The notes: a model not told the origin generated them from the letters alone. DNA of 42,743 nucleotides from Faecousia sp. (GCA_029257715.1 JARIAT010000077.1:1-42743), one strand, 5' to 3'. Shown: positions 1-9,000, numbered from the stretch's first letter. Numbers and translations: made by a program.

Positions 1-7
1 GATGCGA

Positions 8-42
8 AATAAAAAGAACCCAGAACTTTCGTTCTGGGTTCT
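8..42 (-). terminator. tRNA-Arg terminator
   Basis: Read leftward, a 12-bp perfect stem with a GAAA loop (15-42) is followed by a T-rich run (8-14). The stem begins at the tRNA CCA end, so the tRNA is a single-gene transcript. Confidence 0.85.
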
Positions 43-118
43 GGTACGCCGGAAGGGACTCGAACCCCCGACCTACTGATTCGTAGTCAGTCACTCTATC
101 CAACTGAGCTACCGGCGC
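42..118 (-). tRNA. tRNA-Arg (anticodon ACG)
   Basis: On the minus strand a complete cloverleaf folds. The 7-bp acceptor GCGCCGG pairs with CCGGCGT (first pair G-U). The anticodon stem ACTGA/TCAGT encloses the loop CTACGAA, giving anticodon ACG. The T-arm carries GGTTCGAGTCC. The CCA tail is encoded (42-44). ACG is normally edited to ICG and reads CGU/CGC/CGA. A sigma-A promoter lies 38 bp upstream and a terminator directly follows. Confidence 0.95.
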
Positions 119-155
119 ATACCGTATTCGGCGCTGCACTCTTGAGTGCTTAGAT

Positions 156-184
156 ATAATAACACTCGGTTTCCAAAATGTCAA
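156..184 (-). promoter_or_regulatory. sigma-A promoter of tRNA-Arg
   Basis: Minus strand TTGACA (179-184), 17-nt spacer, TATTAT (156-161). It points at the tRNA-Arg gene. Confidence 0.8.
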
Positions 185-227
185 GCATAAATTTAAAAAA
201 TTTTTGTTTTTTGGAAATATTTGAAAC

Positions 228-256
228 TTGACAGTTTTTGGGGCAAATGATACCCT
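228..256 (+). promoter_or_regulatory. sigma-A promoter of mutY
   Basis: TTGACA (228-233), 17-nt spacer, TACCCT (251-256). It overlaps the upstream in-frame extension of mutY, which argues for the downstream ATG at 291 as the true start. Confidence 0.7.
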
Positions 257-290
257 AGGAACGAATCAAAACAGGGGGGATAACAGAGCA

Positions 291-1334
291 ATGAAAGAGA
301 TCCAACTGGAATTTCTGCCCCGGGTGCTGCTTCCGTGGTATGAGCAGAATCGGCGGGACTTGCCTTGGCGGAAGGATCGGGAGCCGTATCACATCTGGCT
401 GTCGGAAATTATGCTTCAGCAGACCCGGGTGGAGGCGGTAAAGGGGTACTATGCCAGATTTTTGCAGGAGCTTCCGGATCTTGCGTCGCTGGCAGTATGT
501 GATGACGAAAAACTCCACAAGCTCTGGGAAGGCTTGGGATATTACAGCCGGGTTCGGAATCTGAAAAAATGTGCCAATGTCATTATGGAGGAATACGCAG
601 GGGAATTTCCTTCGGACCATAAGACCGTGCTGTCTCTTCCCGGCATCGGGCCGTATACAGCAGGGGCAATCTGCTCCATTGCATTTTCCAAGCCTACACC
701 GGCGGTGGACGGAAATGTTCTGCGGGTGATGGCGAGACTTCGGGCGGATGATGCCCCCATTGATGAGCCGGCAGTCAAAAAACGTGTGGAACGGGAATTG
801 GCGGAGATTTACCCCATGGAAAATCCCGGAGCATTTACGCAGGCGTTGATGGAGCTTGGTGCCACAGTCTGTGTGCCCAATGGCGCACCGCAGTGTGAGC
901 ACTGCCCCTGCCGGGAATTCTGTGCAGGTCAGGAAAATTGGCAAACACTTCCGGTAAAGCTTCCGAAGCGTTCGAAAAAGCAGGAATACCGTACAGTATT
1001 TGTACTGCGGTGCGAAGATCAATACGCCATTGAAAAACGCCCCGAGAAGGGGCTTTTGGCCGGGTTATGGCAGTTCCCGAATCTCTCCGGCTTTCTGGAA
1101 CTTGACGAGGCGATTGCGTGGTGCCGTAGGGAGAATCTTCGGCCGGCCGGAGTGGAACGAATGGTGGAGCGCAGCCATATCTTTACCCATATTCGATGGG
1201 ATATGCGGTGCTATTATCTTCAGGTTGGGGAAAAAAGTCCCGCTTATTGTTGGAAGACCCTGAAGGAAATGGATGAGCAGGCAGCCCTGCCAACGGCATT
1301 CCGCCAGTTTCGGGAGGAGCTTGGGAATGCTTGA
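291..1334 (+). CDS. mutY: A/G-specific adenine DNA glycosylase MutY
   Basis: A 347-residue base-excision repair enzyme that removes adenine mispaired with 8-oxoguanine. Visible landmarks are the catalytic Glu39 in the IWLSEIMLQQT motif, the helix-hairpin-helix LPGIGPYTAGAI (about 116-127) with Asp140 in VDGNV, and four cysteines (194, 202, 205, 211) placed as the 4Fe-4S cluster. The C-terminal third (from about 235) fits the NUDIX-like 8-oxoG recognition domain. ATG 291 is chosen because a promoter occupies 228-256 and an AGGGGGG Shine-Dalgarno lies 12 nt upstream. It is transcribed alone and ends at a UUCG-loop terminator. Length is normal for MutY. Confidence 0.95.
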   Translation: MKEIQLEFLPRVLLPWYEQNRRDLPWRKDREPYHIWLSEIMLQQTRVEAVKGYYARFLQELPDLASLAVCDDEKLHKLWEGLGYYSRVRNLKKCANVIMEEYAGEFPSDHKTVLSLPGIGPYTAGAICSIAFSKPTPAVDGNVLRVMARLRADDAPIDEPAVKKRVERELAEIYPMENPGAFTQALMELGATVCVPNGAPQCEHCPCREFCAGQENWQTLPVKLPKRSKKQEYRTVFVLRCEDQYAIEKRPEKGLLAGLWQFPNLSGFLELDEAIAWCRRENLRPAGVERMVERSHIFTHIRWDMRCYYLQVGEKSPAYCWKTLKEMDEQAALPTAFRQFREELGNA

Positions 1335-1777
1335 TTATCCCATGCACATTCCTTGAAAACAGATATCCGATTTTTCACAATAAAAAGCAAAAGCCGCCCT
1401 TCGGGGCGGCTTTTTGTCGGGCTTTGATGAGACTTGTCCTTCAGAGGGGCAGAGGACCGGGGGACACCGAAGTGTACTTGTTCATCAGAAAACCCGCCAA
1501 GCATGGGGAAACTCGTGAAATCGCAGCAGGGAGTCTGTGTCGATTGGATACTGCGGGAGAGCTTTCCATTTGATCTTTTATGCTTTCGGGTCAAAACGCA
1601 TCCGATGTAAATGATTTGCTTATACAAAAAAATACTCCCGATTTTACGGGATTCAGCCCATGTGATCGAGAGATTTGAGGGGAATGGACTAAATACACAG
1701 CTGCAGGAATAAATGTATTTCTTTCCTCAAGAGAGAGTATCCTGCCTCTAATTATATGGCGGATTGGAATTTAAAAA
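1335..1777. other. intergenic region mutY-spo0A (convergent)
   Basis: About 440 bp without a convincing gene. It holds the mutY terminator (1391-1415), then a GC-richer stretch (about 1416-1590) with several short inverted repeats, including ACAC-TTCG-GTGT near 1463-1474. The short ORFs on both strands have no recognisable family. A segment at about 1530-1550 resembles part of the leader of the glycosyltransferase at 8.7 kb (see findings). The part near 1600-1777 is AT-rich and featureless. Confidence 0.5.
1391..1415 (+). terminator. mutY terminator
   Basis: AAGCCGCCC/GGGCGGCTT stem (1391-1399/1404-1412) with TTCG loop and T5 tail. Confidence 0.9.
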
Positions 1778-2557
1778 TCAATACTGCGCAGCGTCGGCGC
1801 CTTTAAGCTGAAGCTGAAGACGATCGGCAATGAGCGCAATAAACTCAGAATTGGTGGGTTTCCCTTTGGTATTCGATACGGTATAGCCAAAGAATCGCTG
1901 GAGGGTATCGAGATCGCCCCGATCCCACGCAACCTCGATGGCGTGGCGGATGGCACGCTCTACACGGGAGGGGGTGGTGGAGAAGGTTTTTGCAACCTGG
2001 GGGTAGAGTACCTTGGTGATGGCGTTGATGACATCCATATCGCCGACGGCAATGATGATGGCTTCGCGCAGATACTGATAACCCTTAATATGGGCAGGAA
2101 CACCGATTTCGTGGATGATGTTGGTCACCATTGCTTCGATATTCTGCTGGCTGGGCTTATGGGAGGGAATATTATACTGGTTGTCACCGCAGCGGATTTC
2201 TTCCAGACGCTCTACAAGTGCGTCCATATCACAGGGCTTCAGCATCAGATAAGTGACACCAAGGCTGGCGGCTGCAGAGGCAACATAGTCGGTGACAAAT
2301 CCGGATGTAGCGATGATACTGGGCCGGTGGTCGGAGCCGGCAATTGACTTGAGAATACTCAGGCCGTCTCGCTTGGCGAGCATCAGATCCAGTACAAGAA
2401 TATCCGGACGTCGTTCCTCCAGCAGACTCAGGGCCATTTCACCGTCGTTGGCAATGCCGGCTACCTGAAACAGATCTGTCCGCTGAAGGGCGGTTGTGAG
2501 TGCCGAACAGAATTCCTCAGAGTTATCGGCAATCAATACGCTTGTTCGTTTTTCCAT
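1778..2557 (-). CDS. spo0A: Sporulation master response regulator Spo0A
   Basis: 259 residues. The N-terminal receiver domain (about 1-125) has the phospho-acceptor Asp57 in ILVLDLML and Lys107 in the MLKPCD motif. A linker leads to the Spo0A-specific DNA-binding domain (about 145-255), with typical blocks [32 protein letters not shown] and [13 protein letters not shown]. Phosphorylated Spo0A binds 0A boxes to start sporulation, so the organism is probably a spore former. The N-terminal acidic pair reads Asp11-Asn12, where classical receivers have two acidic residues. The start has AGGAG 9-10 nt upstream. Monocistronic, convergent with mutY. Confidence 0.95.
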   Translation of the reverse strand: MEKRTSVLIADNSEEFCSALTTALQRTDLFQVAGIANDGEMALSLLEERRPDILVLDLMLAKRDGLSILKSIAGSDHRPSIIATSGFVTDYVASAAASLGVTYLMLKPCDMDALVERLEEIRCGDNQYNIPSHKPSQQNIEAMVTNIIHEIGVPAHIKGYQYLREAIIIAVGDMDVINAITKVLYPQVAKTFSTTPSRVERAIRHAIEVAWDRGDLDTLQRFFGYTVSNTKGKPTNSEFIALIADRLQLQLKGADAAQY

Positions 2558-2608
2558 TTACTTACTCTCCTGCCTTTGTAGATTTTTCCTGCCCCTTAAG
2601 GCAAATAA

Positions 2609-2637
2609 ATCATAGCATGATGAACTCATTTTTGCAA
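2609..2637 (-). promoter_or_regulatory. putative spo0A promoter
   Basis: Minus strand TTGCAA (2632-2637), 17-nt spacer, TATGAT (2609-2614). About 40 nt further upstream TGTCGG (2678-2683) is one base from the core TGTCG(A) of 0A boxes, hinting at autoregulation; that part is weak. Confidence 0.6.
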
Positions 2638-2757
2638 GAAAAAAGCAAAATAATCGCTCGATAAAAATAGCCTAAATCCGACAAAAATATGCCGAAAGTT
2701 GAACAAATCATAGAACAAGTGGTCGAGACTTGGGGGAGATGGGAGAACACAGGAAGG

Positions 2758-2786
2758 TTGACGCAATCCCTCGCTTCGTGTAAAAT
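2758..2786 (+). promoter_or_regulatory. sigma-A promoter of the peptidase operon
   Basis: TTGACG (2758-2763), 17-nt spacer, TAAAAT (2781-2786), 33 nt before the pepF-like start. Confidence 0.75.
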
Positions 2787-2819
2787 AAAATTATCATTTT
2801 ACCAAAAAGGAGAATGGAT

Positions 2820-4577
2820 ATGAACGAAGTATGGAATCTTGACAGGATTTATCACAATTTTGACGATCCTGATTTTTCCGGGGATCTCGACAAGCTCAGA
2901 AAGCAGGTGGAAGGCTTTGACAGCCTGATTTGCAACTTGACAAAATTCGACACAATCGACGCTCTTCGCCAGGGAATCCATTACCAGGAAACCATACTGG
3001 AATTGGTGAATAAATTGGCAGAATATTCCTCTCTGCGGCAGTCCGCCAATACAACCGATTCTGAGGCAGGCTCTAAAATGGGACAGATCATGGCCGTCGC
3101 CAGTGCCGTGGCAGGTCCGGAGGCAGCCTTCCAAGACTGGGCATCCAAGCTGCCCAATCTGATGGAACTGGTCCGCGGTGATGAGGAACTCAAAGACTAC
3201 GAATTCCTCTTTTCCAATATGAAGGATCACTCCCGCTATCTGCTCAGCGGACGGGGGGAGGAGATCATGGCGAAGATGTCGCTCTCCGGCGGAAATGCTT
3301 GGGCAGATCTGCACCAGTATCTGACCAGCACGGTTCCCGTCAGTTACCGGGGCACTACGACGAACCTCTCCGCCATTCGCAATCTTGCCTATGACGAGGA
3401 CCCGCAGGTTCGTAAGGATGCCTACGAGGCAGAGCTTGCCTGCTATGACCGCATCAAAGACCCCATCGCCTTTGCACTCAACTCTCTGAAGCTTGAAACC
3501 ATTACCGACTGTCAGCTTCGTGGTTACGAAAGTCCCTTGCAGCGTACTTTGAAAAATTCCCAGATGAAGCAGGAGACACTGGAGGCCATGCTGGGGGCCA
3601 TGGATGAGTATTTGCCCAAGTTCTGGAAGTATCTCAAAGTCAAGGGCAAGGCACTGGGCCATGAGAACGGTCTGCCCTGGTACGATCTGTTTGCGCCCAT
3701 GGGGAAGAGTTCCACCAAGTTTACCACCCAGAGTGCAAGAGACTATCTTGTGAATCTCTTCTCCGGATTTGATTCGGAGCTTGCCGACATGGTGGCCCGG
3801 GCCTTCGATAATGCCTGGATTGACTTCTATCCCAGAGCAGGAAAGGCCGGCGGTGCCTTCTGCGCCGGGGTTGAGTGTCTGGGTGAGAGCCGTATCCTGA
3901 CCAATTTTGACGGGATGTTTACGGATGTGGTGACACTGGCGCACGAGTTGGGTCACGCATTCCATAACCTCAATATCCGTGACCACAGACCCCTCAATAA
4001 AGATTATTCCATGCCCGTGGCAGAGACGGCCTCTACATTCAACGAGTGCGTGGTCATGGCGGCCGCCATCAAGGGTGCCAAGGACGATCAGGAGCGTCTG
4101 GCGCTGATTGAATCGCAGCTTCAGGATGCCACCCAGATCATCTGTGATATCTACTCCCGCTACCGCTTCGAAACAGAGGTTTTCGCCCATCGGGAAGAGG
4201 AGTTTATGAATGCGGATACGCTGTGCGGCTTTATGCTGGATGCACAGAAAAAGAGCTACGGCGACGGACTGGATCCGAACTGCCTGCATCCGTATATGTG
4301 GGTCTGCAAGGGGCATTATTACGGGTCTACCTTCTATAATTTCCCCTATGCCTTCGGCGGCCTGTTTGCCCGGGGCCTCTATGCGCAGTATGAAAAAGAG
4401 GGAGCTGCCTTCGTACCGAAGTACAAGCAGCTGCTGCACACGACCACCGTTGCGACCGCTGAGGATACGGCAAAGGTGGCCGGAATCGATCTGACTGATC
4501 GGGAGTTCTGGAGAGCCGCACTTCAGACCATTGCGGATGAAATTGATCTGTTTTGTCAGATTGTGGAGGAAAAATAA
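2820..4577 (+). CDS. M3 family oligoendopeptidase (PepF-like)
   Basis: A 585-residue zinc metallopeptidase of the M3 family, cytoplasmic (no signal peptide), cleaving short peptides. The HEXXH zinc site is HELGH at 375-379, followed about 25 residues later by the third-ligand region ETASTFNE. The start at ATG 2820 gives a 7-nt spacing from AGGAG; the in-frame ATG at 2814 would abut the SD. The stop TAA is immediately followed by the ATG of the M18 aminopeptidase, so the two are translationally coupled. Together they would degrade peptides to amino acids, fitting a peptide- and amino-acid-fermenting lifestyle. Confidence 0.92.
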   Translation: MNEVWNLDRIYHNFDDPDFSGDLDKLRKQVEGFDSLICNLTKFDTIDALRQGIHYQETILELVNKLAEYSSLRQSANTTDSEAGSKMGQIMAVASAVAGPEAAFQDWASKLPNLMELVRGDEELKDYEFLFSNMKDHSRYLLSGRGEEIMAKMSLSGGNAWADLHQYLTSTVPVSYRGTTTNLSAIRNLAYDEDPQVRKDAYEAELACYDRIKDPIAFALNSLKLETITDCQLRGYESPLQRTLKNSQMKQETLEAMLGAMDEYLPKFWKYLKVKGKALGHENGLPWYDLFAPMGKSSTKFTTQSARDYLVNLFSGFDSELADMVARAFDNAWIDFYPRAGKAGGAFCAGVECLGESRILTNFDGMFTDVVTLAHELGHAFHNLNIRDHRPLNKDYSMPVAETASTFNECVVMAAAIKGAKDDQERLALIESQLQDATQIICDIYSRYRFETEVFAHREEEFMNADTLCGFMLDAQKKSYGDGLDPNCLHPYMWVCKGHYYGSTFYNFPYAFGGLFARGLYAQYEKEGAAFVPKYKQLLHTTTVATAEDTAKVAGIDLTDREFWRAALQTIADEIDLFCQIVEEK

Positions 4578-5864
4578 ATGAAAAACGAGAGAATTGAAAA
4601 GCTTCAAAAGTTTCTGGACGGCTCCAGAAGTGTCTATCATGCGGTGGAGAATCTCCGGCAGGAGTTGCAGACACAGGGCTATACCCGACTGGAGGAGGGA
4701 AAGCACTGGGAGCTGCTTCCCGGCGGAAAGTACTATCTGACCCGGGGCGGCAGTGCCATTATGGCGTTTCGCATTCCCACCGCAGAGCCTCAAGGCTTTC
4801 TGATGACCGCTTCCCATTCCGACCGTCCCACGTTTAAAATCAAGGAAAACGGTGAGATGGATGGCAAGTATATCCGCATGGCAACGGAGCGCTACGGCGG
4901 AATGCTCATGGCGCCGTGGCTCGACCGTCCGCTGAGTGTGGCAGGCCGGGTTCTGGTTGAGACGGAGCATGGGGCAAAATCCAAGCTCGTTGACATTGAT
5001 CGGGATTTGATGCTGATTCCCAATGTGGCAATTCATATGAACCGCAAGGCCAATGACGGCTATACCTACAATCCAACCTGTGATACCGTCCCCCTGCTGG
5101 GCAGCGAAGAGGCCAAGGGCAAGTTCCAGACGCTTTTGGAGCAGGCAGCCGGCGGCAGAATTCTGGGCCATGATCTCTATCTCTATATCCGTCAGCCCTC
5201 CTCTGTTTGGGGCATTGACGAGGAATATCTCTCCTCTGCCGCACTGGATGATCTGGAGTGCGCATGGGGCTGCACCCAGGGCTTCCTCAACAGCACAGAG
5301 TCTGCATCCATTCCGGTCCTGTGCGTGTTTGACTGCGAAGAGGTGGGATCTTCTTCGGTGCAGGGCGCTGCATCTACGCTGCTGATTGATGTTCTGGAGC
5401 GTATTTGTGAGGCAAGGGGATTGAATCTCAATCAGATGCTCAGTCAGAGCTTTATGATCTCTGCCGACAATGCCCATGCGCTGCATCCCAATCATCCCGA
5501 GTACGCCGACAGTGCCAACGCACCGCTTGTCAATGGCGGCATTGTTCTGAAATTCAACGCAGGTCTGCGCTATACCACAGATGGTGTTGCGGCGGCGCTG
5601 CTGCGGACGGTTTGCAAAAAAGCGGAGGTTCCCGTTCAGACCTATTACAACCGCGCGGATCTGCCCGGCGGCTCCACTCTGGGTAACATCTCTTTGGGCC
5701 ATGTTTCCGTACCTACTGCGGATATCGGTCTGGCACAGCTTGCGATGCACTCCTGCTTTGAAACCGCAGGTGTCAAGGATGCGGAGTACCTGATGGATGC
5801 AATGGCCTGCTTCTATTCGAGCACCCTTTCCGTCACTGCCGACGGCGAATACAGCCTGATCTAA
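4578..5864 (+). CDS. M18 family aminopeptidase
   Basis: A 428-residue metallo-aminopeptidase of the aspartyl aminopeptidase (M18) family. Metal-site landmarks are His80 in TASHSDRP, the central DDLECAW, CEEVGSSS with the catalytic and ligand glutamates, SADNAHALHPN, and the C-terminal GGSTLGNIS and AQLAMHS. It probably forms a dodecamer as family members do and removes N-terminal acidic or neutral residues in the cytosol. No gap separates it from the pepF-like stop. A strong terminator ends the operon. Confidence 0.92.
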   Translation: MKNERIEKLQKFLDGSRSVYHAVENLRQELQTQGYTRLEEGKHWELLPGGKYYLTRGGSAIMAFRIPTAEPQGFLMTASHSDRPTFKIKENGEMDGKYIRMATERYGGMLMAPWLDRPLSVAGRVLVETEHGAKSKLVDIDRDLMLIPNVAIHMNRKANDGYTYNPTCDTVPLLGSEEAKGKFQTLLEQAAGGRILGHDLYLYIRQPSSVWGIDEEYLSSAALDDLECAWGCTQGFLNSTESASIPVLCVFDCEEVGSSSVQGAASTLLIDVLERICEARGLNLNQMLSQSFMISADNAHALHPNHPEYADSANAPLVNGGIVLKFNAGLRYTTDGVAAALLRTVCKKAEVPVQTYYNRADLPGGSTLGNISLGHVSVPTADIGLAQLAMHSCFETAGVKDAEYLMDAMACFYSSTLSVTADGEYSLI

Positions 5865-5876
5865 TTGATCGGACGC

Positions 5877-5909
5877 ATCCCCCACGGAATTTCCGTGGGG
5901 GATTTTTTT
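5877..5909 (+). terminator. peptidase operon terminator
   Basis: 11-bp stem ATCCCCCACGG/CCGTGGGGGAT (5877-5887/5893-5903) and seven Ts. Confidence 0.92.
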
Positions 5910-5955
5910 GGCAGATGTTTTTGCAGGAAACAGGTCCGGAAACACTATATGGTTT

Positions 5956-5982
5956 TCCACAGGGCTGCGACAGCCCTGTGGA
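5956..5982. other. strong hairpin between convergent terminators
   Basis: Perfect 12-bp inverted repeat TCCACAGGGCTG/CAGCCCTGTGGA with a 3-nt loop and no T-tract on either strand. Function unknown; possibly a back-up RNA 3' stabiliser. Confidence 0.5.
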
Positions 5983-5998
5983 TGATTATTCAGCGGCA

Positions 5999-6036
5999 GA
6001 AAATAAAAACTGCCGCATGGATTTTCCATGCGGCAG
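5999..6036 (-). terminator. terminator of the beta-CASP gene
   Basis: 12-bp stem CTGCCGCATGGA/TCCATGCGGCAG (6010-6036) followed leftward by a T-rich tract. Confidence 0.85.
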
Positions 6037-6051
6037 GAAGAGCAGCGGGGA

Positions 6052-7656
6052 TTATTTTCTTAGATAACGGTCACACAGGGAGTTGATTTGGTCGGCAAAG
6101 CGCCCCAATTCTTTGTTGCTCAGACCTTGGCTGACGTTGATGACAGACATCAGCCGCTTTCCGGCAGCAACCAGACGTTCAAAGGCAGCATTGGCTCTGC
6201 GGCGTCCGTCGCTGACACGGGTAGCCCGAACGATTTTCGCCTTGGCGGTACATTCACCGGAGATGAGGTCATATTCATCGCCGGAGAAGGGGGCAATGGC
6301 GGTGCGGTGAATGGTACTGGAGATGGCTTCGGCAAACAGATCGCAGATCTGATCGTCACCGTGATTGACAAACACCATTTTGGGCGGCTTTTCCATGGAT
6401 TGCAGCCAGCTAAGGAGCATATTTCGGTCGGCGTGGCCGCTGATGCCTGCAAGGGTGGCGATACGGGCCTGCACGGAGATTTCTTCTCCGAACATCCGCA
6501 CGGAATCGGCGCCGTCAATCAGCTTTCGGCCCACAGTTCCTTCACTCTGGTAGCCGACAAAAAGGATGGTAGACTCCTTGCGCCACAGATTGTGTTTCAG
6601 GTGATGGCGGATTCGTCCGGCCTCGCACATGCCGGAGGCGGAGATAATCACCTTGGGGGAGCAGTCAAAGTTAATAGCCTTGGATTCCTCGGAATTGACA
6701 GAGAGCCGCAGATTTGGGAAGGCAATGGGGTTGATTCCCTTGGAGAGCAGATCCAGTGTCTCGGAATCATAGTATTCAAACAGGTCATTTTGATAAATTC
6801 GGGTAGCCTCCACGGCCAGAGGAGAGTCAACATAGACAGGGAAGTTATCATGGCCTTTGACAAGATTGCGCTCTTTGATAATGCGCAGCAGATAGAGAAG
6901 TTCCTGTGTTCTTCCGACGGCAAAGGCGGGGATCACCAGATTGCCGCCCTGATCGAAGGTATCCTGAAGAAGCTCGGTTAACTGCTGAACATAATCCGGA
7001 CGGACACCGTGGAGTCGATCACCGTAGGTGGATTCGATGAGAACATAGTCGCAGTTTGGGGGAGCCTCGGGATCCCGAATGAGGGGGCGGTTGGTATTGC
7101 CCAGATCGCCGGAAAACAGAATACTCCGATGCTGACCGTTTTCGTGCAGATCCATGCGGATGCTGGAAGAACCAAGCAGGTGCCCCGCATCGTAGAAACA
7201 GATGTCCACACCCTCAAAGATGTTTACTTCGATGTGATAGTCGTAAGGATGGAACAGCTTCATGGTTTGCTCTACATCCGCCATGGTGTAGAGAGGGACG
7301 TAAGGCTCCTCGCCGGAACGCTGGGCCTTTCGGTTGCGCCACTCCGCTTCAAATTCCTGAATGTGGGCAGAGTCACGCAGCATAATGCTGCACAGCTGTC
7401 GGGTGGCCTCTGTGGCGTAGATGGGGCCGCGGTAGCCCTTGGCAACCATGGCTGGAATTTTTCCGGAGTGGTCGATATGTGCATGGGTCAGGCAGATAGC
7501 ATCGATATCAAACGGAGCGATGGGAAGTTCGCAGTTTTCATAGATGTCAGCTCCCTGTTCCATGCCACAGTCGATGAGAATGTGCTTGCCGCCGATTTCC
7601 AGCAGTGTACACGATCCGGTAACCTCGTGGTCGGCACCTAAAAATGTCAGTTTCAT
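6052..7656 (-). CDS. Beta-CASP metallo-beta-lactamase (YSH1/COG1236-like)
   Basis: 534 residues. The metallo-beta-lactamase motif THAHIDH (His58, His60, Asp62, His63) and later FSGDLG and HGD elements indicate a two-zinc hydrolase. The central beta-CASP domain (about 215-380) carries IPAFAVGRTQELLY, and SASGMCEAGRIRHHL and AGISGHAD belong to the RNA-metabolising lactamase region. The family includes endo- and exoribonucleases of the CPSF/YSH1 type; substrate in this organism is unknown. The start at 7656 is set by AAAGGAGGGA just upstream and by MKLTFLGADHEVTG matching family N-termini. Transcribed alone. Confidence 0.88.
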   Translation of the reverse strand: MKLTFLGADHEVTGSCTLLEIGGKHILIDCGMEQGADIYENCELPIAPFDIDAICLTHAHIDHSGKIPAMVAKGYRGPIYATEATRQLCSIMLRDSAHIQEFEAEWRNRKAQRSGEEPYVPLYTMADVEQTMKLFHPYDYHIEVNIFEGVDICFYDAGHLLGSSSIRMDLHENGQHRSILFSGDLGNTNRPLIRDPEAPPNCDYVLIESTYGDRLHGVRPDYVQQLTELLQDTFDQGGNLVIPAFAVGRTQELLYLLRIIKERNLVKGHDNFPVYVDSPLAVEATRIYQNDLFEYYDSETLDLLSKGINPIAFPNLRLSVNSEESKAINFDCSPKVIISASGMCEAGRIRHHLKHNLWRKESTILFVGYQSEGTVGRKLIDGADSVRMFGEEISVQARIATLAGISGHADRNMLLSWLQSMEKPPKMVFVNHGDDQICDLFAEAISSTIHRTAIAPFSGDEYDLISGECTAKAKIVRATRVSDGRRRANAAFERLVAAGKRLMSVINVSQGLSNKELGRFADQINSLCDRYLRK

Positions 7657-7680
7657 GGAATCCCTCCTTTTTATATAATT

Positions 7681-7708
7681 ACTATACCCCAAAAACCGGA
7701 TTCGGCAA
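7681..7708 (-). promoter_or_regulatory. putative promoter of the beta-CASP gene
   Basis: Minus strand TTGCCG (7703-7708), 16-nt spacer, TATAGT (7681-7686). Confidence 0.55.
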
Positions 7709-7746
7709 AGGAGGGAAAAAAGATTTTACAACGTTAAGATCCATTC

Positions 7747-7774
7747 AAAAAAAGACCGGGAAATATTCCCGGTC
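7747..7774 (-). terminator. glycosyltransferase terminator
   Basis: 9-bp stem GACCGGGAA/TTCCCGGTC followed leftward by T7. Confidence 0.88.
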
Positions 7775-7836
7775 TGGCAGATATGCAGATTCCAAAGTGG
7801 TGTTTTCGGGTTCAAATCGGAAAAGAGGAGTTGCCA

Positions 7837-8658
7837 TTAAGATTTGTGCAGCAGGGTTGTGAATACCCAGCCGCGGAGTTTGTTGGGCATGATTGCAACA
7901 ACAAACTGAATAATCAGCGTATAGAGATAATCCCAGTAGGAGATATAGCCGGTTTCATAGACCCGTTTTCTACCGGATTTGTATTTCTTGAAATAGGAGA
8001 AGCCGCCTCGGCGCTCAAACATATCATGGCCGATTCTCGCATAAACCAGATAATCGTCCAGATTCATTGCGGTTGCTCCGCTGAGGAGCATTCGGCACCA
8101 CAGCATGGTGTCCTCCATCAGCATACACGATTCATAATTTCCGGCTTTGAGCACAGCGGATTTTTTATACATCACAGTCATGTGATTAAAGGCGTCCCGA
8201 CGTTTCTGGTATCGGGCAATTTCGGCATGGGTCAGTGGAACCTGCCGTCTAGCCAGTTCATTTTCGGGGGTTCCCTCAAATTCGATGATCTGACAGCCGC
8301 AGATATCCAGATCGGGATACTGCTCGAATGCGGCAAGCTGCTTTTCAAAGCGGTCCTCCCGGCAGATATCATCGGTATCCATTCGGGCCACAAGCTCATG
8401 GGAGCAATGCTGAATTCCTTCCCGCAGGGCAAGTCCCAGACCGACATTTTTCTCCAGAGGAACCCGATGAATGAGACCGGGGTGCTTGGCTTCGTATTCG
8501 TCCAGCAGCCCATAAAGCTCCGGAGTCAGGGGCCCGTCCTCCACGATTACCCACTCGTCGGCGGGAACGGTCTGCCGTTCCAGACTTTCAAAACAGGCAC
8601 GGGCAAATTCGGGTTTTTCCTTCACATAGATTGACATTAGTGTGCTGAATTTCTGCAT
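7837..8658 (-). CDS. Family 2 glycosyltransferase
   Basis: 273 residues of a GT2-type (GT-A fold) inverting glycosyltransferase. The N-terminus STLMSIYVKEKPEF and the metal/nucleotide motif DTDD (94-97) are typical, and MEDTMLW about residue 170 provides the catalytic acidic region. A hydrophobic C-terminal stretch (DYLYTLIIQFVVAIM) may bring it to the membrane. The start at 8658 follows GGAGAGAG. It resembles the AmsE/EpsE-like group that adds sugars to lipid-linked oligosaccharides. It has its own promoter and a 160-nt leader, but lies next to the sugar transferase and aminotransferase and probably acts in the same surface glycan pathway. Sugar specificity cannot be read from sequence. Confidence 0.85.
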   Translation of the reverse strand: MQKFSTLMSIYVKEKPEFARACFESLERQTVPADEWVIVEDGPLTPELYGLLDEYEAKHPGLIHRVPLEKNVGLGLALREGIQHCSHELVARMDTDDICREDRFEKQLAAFEQYPDLDICGCQIIEFEGTPENELARRQVPLTHAEIARYQKRRDAFNHMTVMYKKSAVLKAGNYESCMLMEDTMLWCRMLLSGATAMNLDDYLVYARIGHDMFERRGGFSYFKKYKSGRKRVYETGYISYWDYLYTLIIQFVVAIMPNKLRGWVFTTLLHKS

Positions 8659-8826
8659 GATGCTCTCTCCGTCCAAAGGGTTTCTAGTTTGCTCTTTTGC
8701 ATCCAATCGCAGTAGAGAACCTGCCGGTTTCCCTCGCACAAGTATGGCGCAGGGGCGTTTCGTCTGTCCTGTGGACAAAATAGATCGGAGGTAAAAGAAA
8801 TCTTTTCTAAGGTAAAATTTATCCGA

Positions 8827-8855
8827 ATTATACAATATTTTTACCGAAAAATCAA
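8827..8855 (-). promoter_or_regulatory. sigma-A promoter of the glycosyltransferase
   Basis: Minus strand TTGATT (8850-8855), 17-nt spacer, TATAAT (8827-8832). It predicts an unusually long 160-nt 5' leader. Confidence 0.75.
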
Positions 8856-8951
8856 GGGAATCCCCAAAAGGCGCAGTCTCAGCGGGGGATTTTTCGCCAT
8901 AGGAGGAAATATCCCATACAAAAAGAACGCTATTTATAGGCAAATGGAACA

Positions 8952-9000
8952 AAAAAGAGGCACAATCTCCGGAAAATGCGGAGATCAAATGCCTCTTTTT
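8952..9000. terminator. bidirectional terminator
   Basis: AAAAAGAGGCA/TGCCTCTTTTT outer stem with an inner ATCTCCG/CGGAGAT stem. It ends the sugar transferase operon leftward. Confidence 0.85.

Noticed and set aside
1416..1490. Possible hammerhead ribozyme on the minus strand (CTGATGA at 1481-1488)
   Set aside because: No stem II followed by GAAA and no matching stem III/cleavage site could be placed around it.
2799..6029. A 1076-codon minus-strand ORF spanning both peptidase genes
   Set aside because: It lies antisense to two clearly recognisable, coupled enzymes with SD sites; its sequence is Gly/His/Cys-rich and has no domain. Long antisense frames arise here from codon bias.
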